A DNA stretch of 57,649 nucleotides from Legionellales bacterium (GTDB taxonomy: Bacteria; Pseudomonadota; Gammaproteobacteria; Legionellales; Legionellaceae). Positions 55,820 through 57,649 of this stretch are shown here, piece after piece. The first letter of the stretch is position 1, and each line of letters starts with the position of its first letter. Position numbers and translations under genes: made by a program. The DNA lies in NCBI GenBank assembly GCA_020050595.1, contig JAGVKL010000039.1:1-57649 (forward strand), written 5' to 3'. The notes beneath the pieces are model-generated. The model was not told the origin of the DNA. It did no database searches and worked only from the letters and a program-made list of their open reading frames with translations.

Positions 55820-56238
55820 GTTCTAATGCCATAAAAGTGGCAGTAGCGGTTATTACGGATGCAGAAGAGCGTATCTTAATAACCCAACGCTCCATGGATA
55901 AAGCTTATGGCGGTTTTTGGGAATTTCCCGGCGGGAAATTAGAAAAAGATGAAGAAGCATCGCTTGCTTTAGCTCGAGAGATTAAAGAGGAAGTAGGCTT
56001 AGATGTGGTTAGATATACTTATTTAGGCGAGGTAAATTACCTTTACAAGGAGCAACCGATCTCGCTGCTGATTTACCATATTTATGATTATCAGGGCAAA
56101 GCACAATGCTACGAAGCTCAGACGGATCTGCGCTGGGCTGCCATAGATGAGCTCCATCATTTCCAATTCCCGCCCGCAAACGTTGAAATTATTAATTTAA
56201 TTAAAGAAAATTTATTCTCACAAGTGACAGAGCGCTAA
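55816..56238 (+). CDS. mutT: 8-oxo-dGTP diphosphatase MutT
   Basis: NUDIX hydrolase that clears 8-oxo-dGTP from the nucleotide pool. The 140-aa protein has the full Nudix box [20 protein letters not shown] followed by EVGL near 36-58 (G-x5-E-x7-REUxEExGU) and FWEFPGG just before. The ORF can be read from TTG 55798 inside secA, but GTG 55816 overlaps the secA stop as GTGA, has ggaag six bases upstream and gives a family-like start ([12 protein letters not shown]). Together with MutY at 42.6 kb it covers two arms of the 8-oxoG defence. It overlaps the convergent zapD by 21 bases. Confidence 0.95.
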   Translation: MSSNAIKVAVAVITDAEERILITQRSMDKAYGGFWEFPGGKLEKDEEASLALAREIKEEVGLDVVRYTYLGEVNYLYKEQPISLLIYHIYDYQGKAQCYEAQTDLRWAAIDELHHFQFPPANVEIINLIKENLFSQVTER

Positions 56239-56973
56239 GTCAATTTCAGTATTAACTCGGTGAACTTCATCCATGGAGCTTGCTTCGCAAAGCCGCACGC
56301 TTAAGCCATGGTGTCCTAATTGCATTTTAGGGACAATGCCGCAATTTTTATCCATTCGTAATAAAATCAAATGACAAAGCGTTTTAGAAGGAAGGGGGCG
56401 CTGATAAAAGCCATTAAACATATCAATGGTATCAAACTCGGCTGTGTCTCTTAGCAGTGATAAATAAACCGCTACCGTATCGAATAAGGTTTGAAACTGT
56501 TTTAGCCATTCGCGTAAGTCATGATGGCGTTGGGCGGGATCACTTTCAAGCCAAAGCAATAATTGGGGCGAATGTACTTCAAACTCTGTATGGTGCGCAG
56601 CTTGGGCTAAGCGAATGGATTGTAAAAATGCATTATGGTGAATGCTTTCACCAAACCGGCCTGCTACTTGGCTTAAAAGTTGAATTTGCATAAAAAGATC
56701 GGCATAAAGCTTATCAGGTAAAGTCATCTGCGATTTATTTAAGGCATGTTCGATACGCATGAATTCTTTTAAAAAACGACTTTTAAGCTCGGGTTTTTCA
56801 ATAAGTTTGATGATTTCGATAACATTTTTTAACGCATAGTGATGGATAACAGGGTGGGTCTCTTCACAAGCCTGCGCTACCGTCAAAAAAAGACACTCCA
56901 GCCGCAAAGCAATTTTCGGCAAATAGTGTGTCCCTAGTTGAAAAGTTATAGTGTCATTTAGCATAAATTGCAT
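56218..56973 (-). CDS. zapD: Cell division protein ZapD (YacF)
   Basis: ZapD bundles FtsZ protofilaments at the division ring. The 251-aa, all-soluble protein fits the DUF1342 family: ITFQLGTHYLPKIALRLECLF near 9-29, LKSRFLKEFMRIEHALNK, the helical middle and a C-terminal beta part MFNGFYQRPLPSKTLCHLI, GIVPKMQLGHHGLSVRLCEA. The start is ATG 56973, with an in-frame ATG at 56964. Its 3' end overlaps mutT on the other strand. The secA-mutT-zapD neighbourhood is standard for gammaproteobacteria. Confidence 0.93.
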   Translation of the reverse strand: MQFMLNDTITFQLGTHYLPKIALRLECLFLTVAQACEETHPVIHHYALKNVIEIIKLIEKPELKSRFLKEFMRIEHALNKSQMTLPDKLYADLFMQIQLLSQVAGRFGESIHHNAFLQSIRLAQAAHHTEFEVHSPQLLLWLESDPAQRHHDLREWLKQFQTLFDTVAVYLSLLRDTAEFDTIDMFNGFYQRPLPSKTLCHLILLRMDKNCGIVPKMQLGHHGLSVRLCEASSMDEVHRVNTEIDLALCHL

Positions 56974-57130
56974 TCAATTTTTTTAACCCATGTCAAGACT
57001 AACACAAAATAAGAATAACGCAAAAAAAGCAACCGAATAGGGCACTGTTTTATCAAGAAGGTGGGCTTGTTTCTTAATTGTGAAAAACGCAGCTAAATTT
57101 TGCACACGAATAGGTGTGAATCACAACCAA

Positions 57131-57370
57131 TTTATCCGAGCCAAGACCGTTTCATCCGAGCCACGACTGTTGCATCCGAGCCACGACTGTTGCATCCGAG
57201 CCACGACTGTTGCATCTGAGCCACGACCGTCGCATCTGAGCTACGACCGTTGCATCTGAGCTACGACCGTTGCATCTGAGCTACGACCGTTGCATCTGAG
57301 CCACGACCGTTGCATCTGAGCTACGACCGTTGCATCTGAGCCACGACCGTTGTATCCGAACCACGACCGT
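57131..57370. repeat. Twelve-unit 20-bp tandem array, family A
   Basis: Twelve head-to-tail 20-mers with consensus tgcatctgagccacgaccgt; variation is mostly c/t changes (ccgag/ctgag, cca/cta, act/acc). The last unit reads into the arm of the palindrome at 57356. The gap from zapD to the array (56974-57130) holds nothing recognised. Confidence 0.95.
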
Positions 57371-57453
57371 TAGGGAGTGGAGAAGTTAGTGTTAATTTCG
57401 CTGCTCATTAACATTAACATCAACTTCTCCACTCCCTAACGGTCGTGGTTCGG
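57356..57453. repeat. Long palindrome, family A copy 3
   Basis: ccgaaccacgaccgttaggg and on to agaagtt (57356-57387) is exactly inverted at 57422-57453 (32 bp), with a partly paired centre that is slightly rearranged compared with the copy at 14-105 (gttagtgttaa against gttaatgtta, and an extra aacatc). Confidence 0.9.
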
Positions 57454-57649
57454 TAAATACCCGGTAAATACCCGGTAAATGCCCGGGTAAATACCCGGTA
57501 AATGCCCGGGTAAATGCCCGGTAAATGCCCGGTAAATGCCCGGTAAATGCCCGGTAAATGCCCGGGTAAATGCCCGGTAAATGCCCGGTAAATGCCCGGT
57601 AAATGCCCGGTAAATGCCCGGTAAATGCCCGGTAAATGCCCGGTAAATG
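57451..57649. repeat. 11-bp tandem array running off the window
   Basis: About eighteen copies of ccggtaaatgc, with early ccggtaaatac variants and some 12-bp units (ccgggtaaatgc). It begins where the palindrome ends and continues to the last base, so its full length is unknown. No spacers, so it is not CRISPR. Confidence 0.95.

Noticed and set aside
57131..57649. CRISPR array
   Set aside because: The units are contiguous 20-mers and 11-mers without unique spacers, and no cas gene is nearby.
1..57649. tRNA or rRNA genes
   Set aside because: The intergenic stretches were read for cloverleaf and TTCRANYC-type signatures and none was convincing; a tRNAscan run would be decisive.

Overview
The window looks like chromosomal DNA of a gammaproteobacterium. 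Best guess is an intracellular-lifestyle lineage near Legionellales (Coxiellaceae/Legionellaceae-like), at low to moderate confidence. The reasons are the typical gammaproteobacterial neighbourhoods (ribF-ileS-lspA, era-recO-pdxJ, secA-mutT-zapD), a YccA close to the enterobacterial protein, PbgA, TldD, ZapD and a GspC-like protein. Scattered among these are large unrecognised proteins with helical repeats, coiled coils and low-complexity tails. No rRNA, tRNA, CRISPR array, prophage or intact insertion sequence was seen.

Layout. 0.2-7.7 kb: ppsA, a CPA2-type antiporter, then nadC, murG and an M20 peptidase in one tight run. 8-13 kb: a ComEA-like HhH protein, then ribF-ileS-lspA. 13-16 kb (minus strand): a KDPG-aldolase-like protein lacking the Schiff-base lysine, a coiled-coil protein with its own promoter, and a PilE-like pilin. 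16.3-21.7 kb: era-recO, pdxJ and a two-subunit 2-oxoacid:acceptor oxidoreductase (korAB). 21.7-24.9 kb: yccA, a nitrilase-family amidase and tldD. 24.9-31.5 kb is the most accessory-looking stretch: a 769-aa helical-repeat protein, pbgA, a group II intron remnant interrupted by a MITE, and an AbiEi-like/Fic fusion. 31.6-40.5 kb (minus): mfd, a 1102-aa VWA plus transglutaminase-like protein, a rhomboid protease and a MetB/cystathionine-lyase enzyme. 40.6-50.9 kb: gspC-like, a Sel1 lipoprotein, a Ca/Na exchanger, mutY, asmA, a duplicated-domain unknown, an HtrA protease, pyrE, a cold-shock protein, an SDR and an LplT-like transporter. 50.9-57 kb: hemF, dusA, secA, mutT, zapD.

The most striking layer is the non-coding repeats. 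At least five families recur inside the window: (A) a perfect long palindrome whose arm end is also the unit of a 20-bp tandem array, at about 0, 13.8 and 57.3 kb; (B) an element with terminal repeats of the type gtaggttgg...ccaacctac; (C) a 151-154 bp REP-like element in opposite orientations at 13.0 and 27.3 kb; (D) a roughly 130-bp element with ends gggtctgttgaca at 7.7 and 8.4 kb; (E) a 146-bp MITE with a likely TA target, at 8.4 kb inside a D element and at 29.6 kb inside the domain V loop of a group II intron fragment. These nested insertions give a relative order of events, and one D element supplies the stop codon of the M20 peptidase gene.

Many of the raw longest ORFs begin at implausible TTG codons. 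Where the sequence favours a later start, that start is used and the reason is given.
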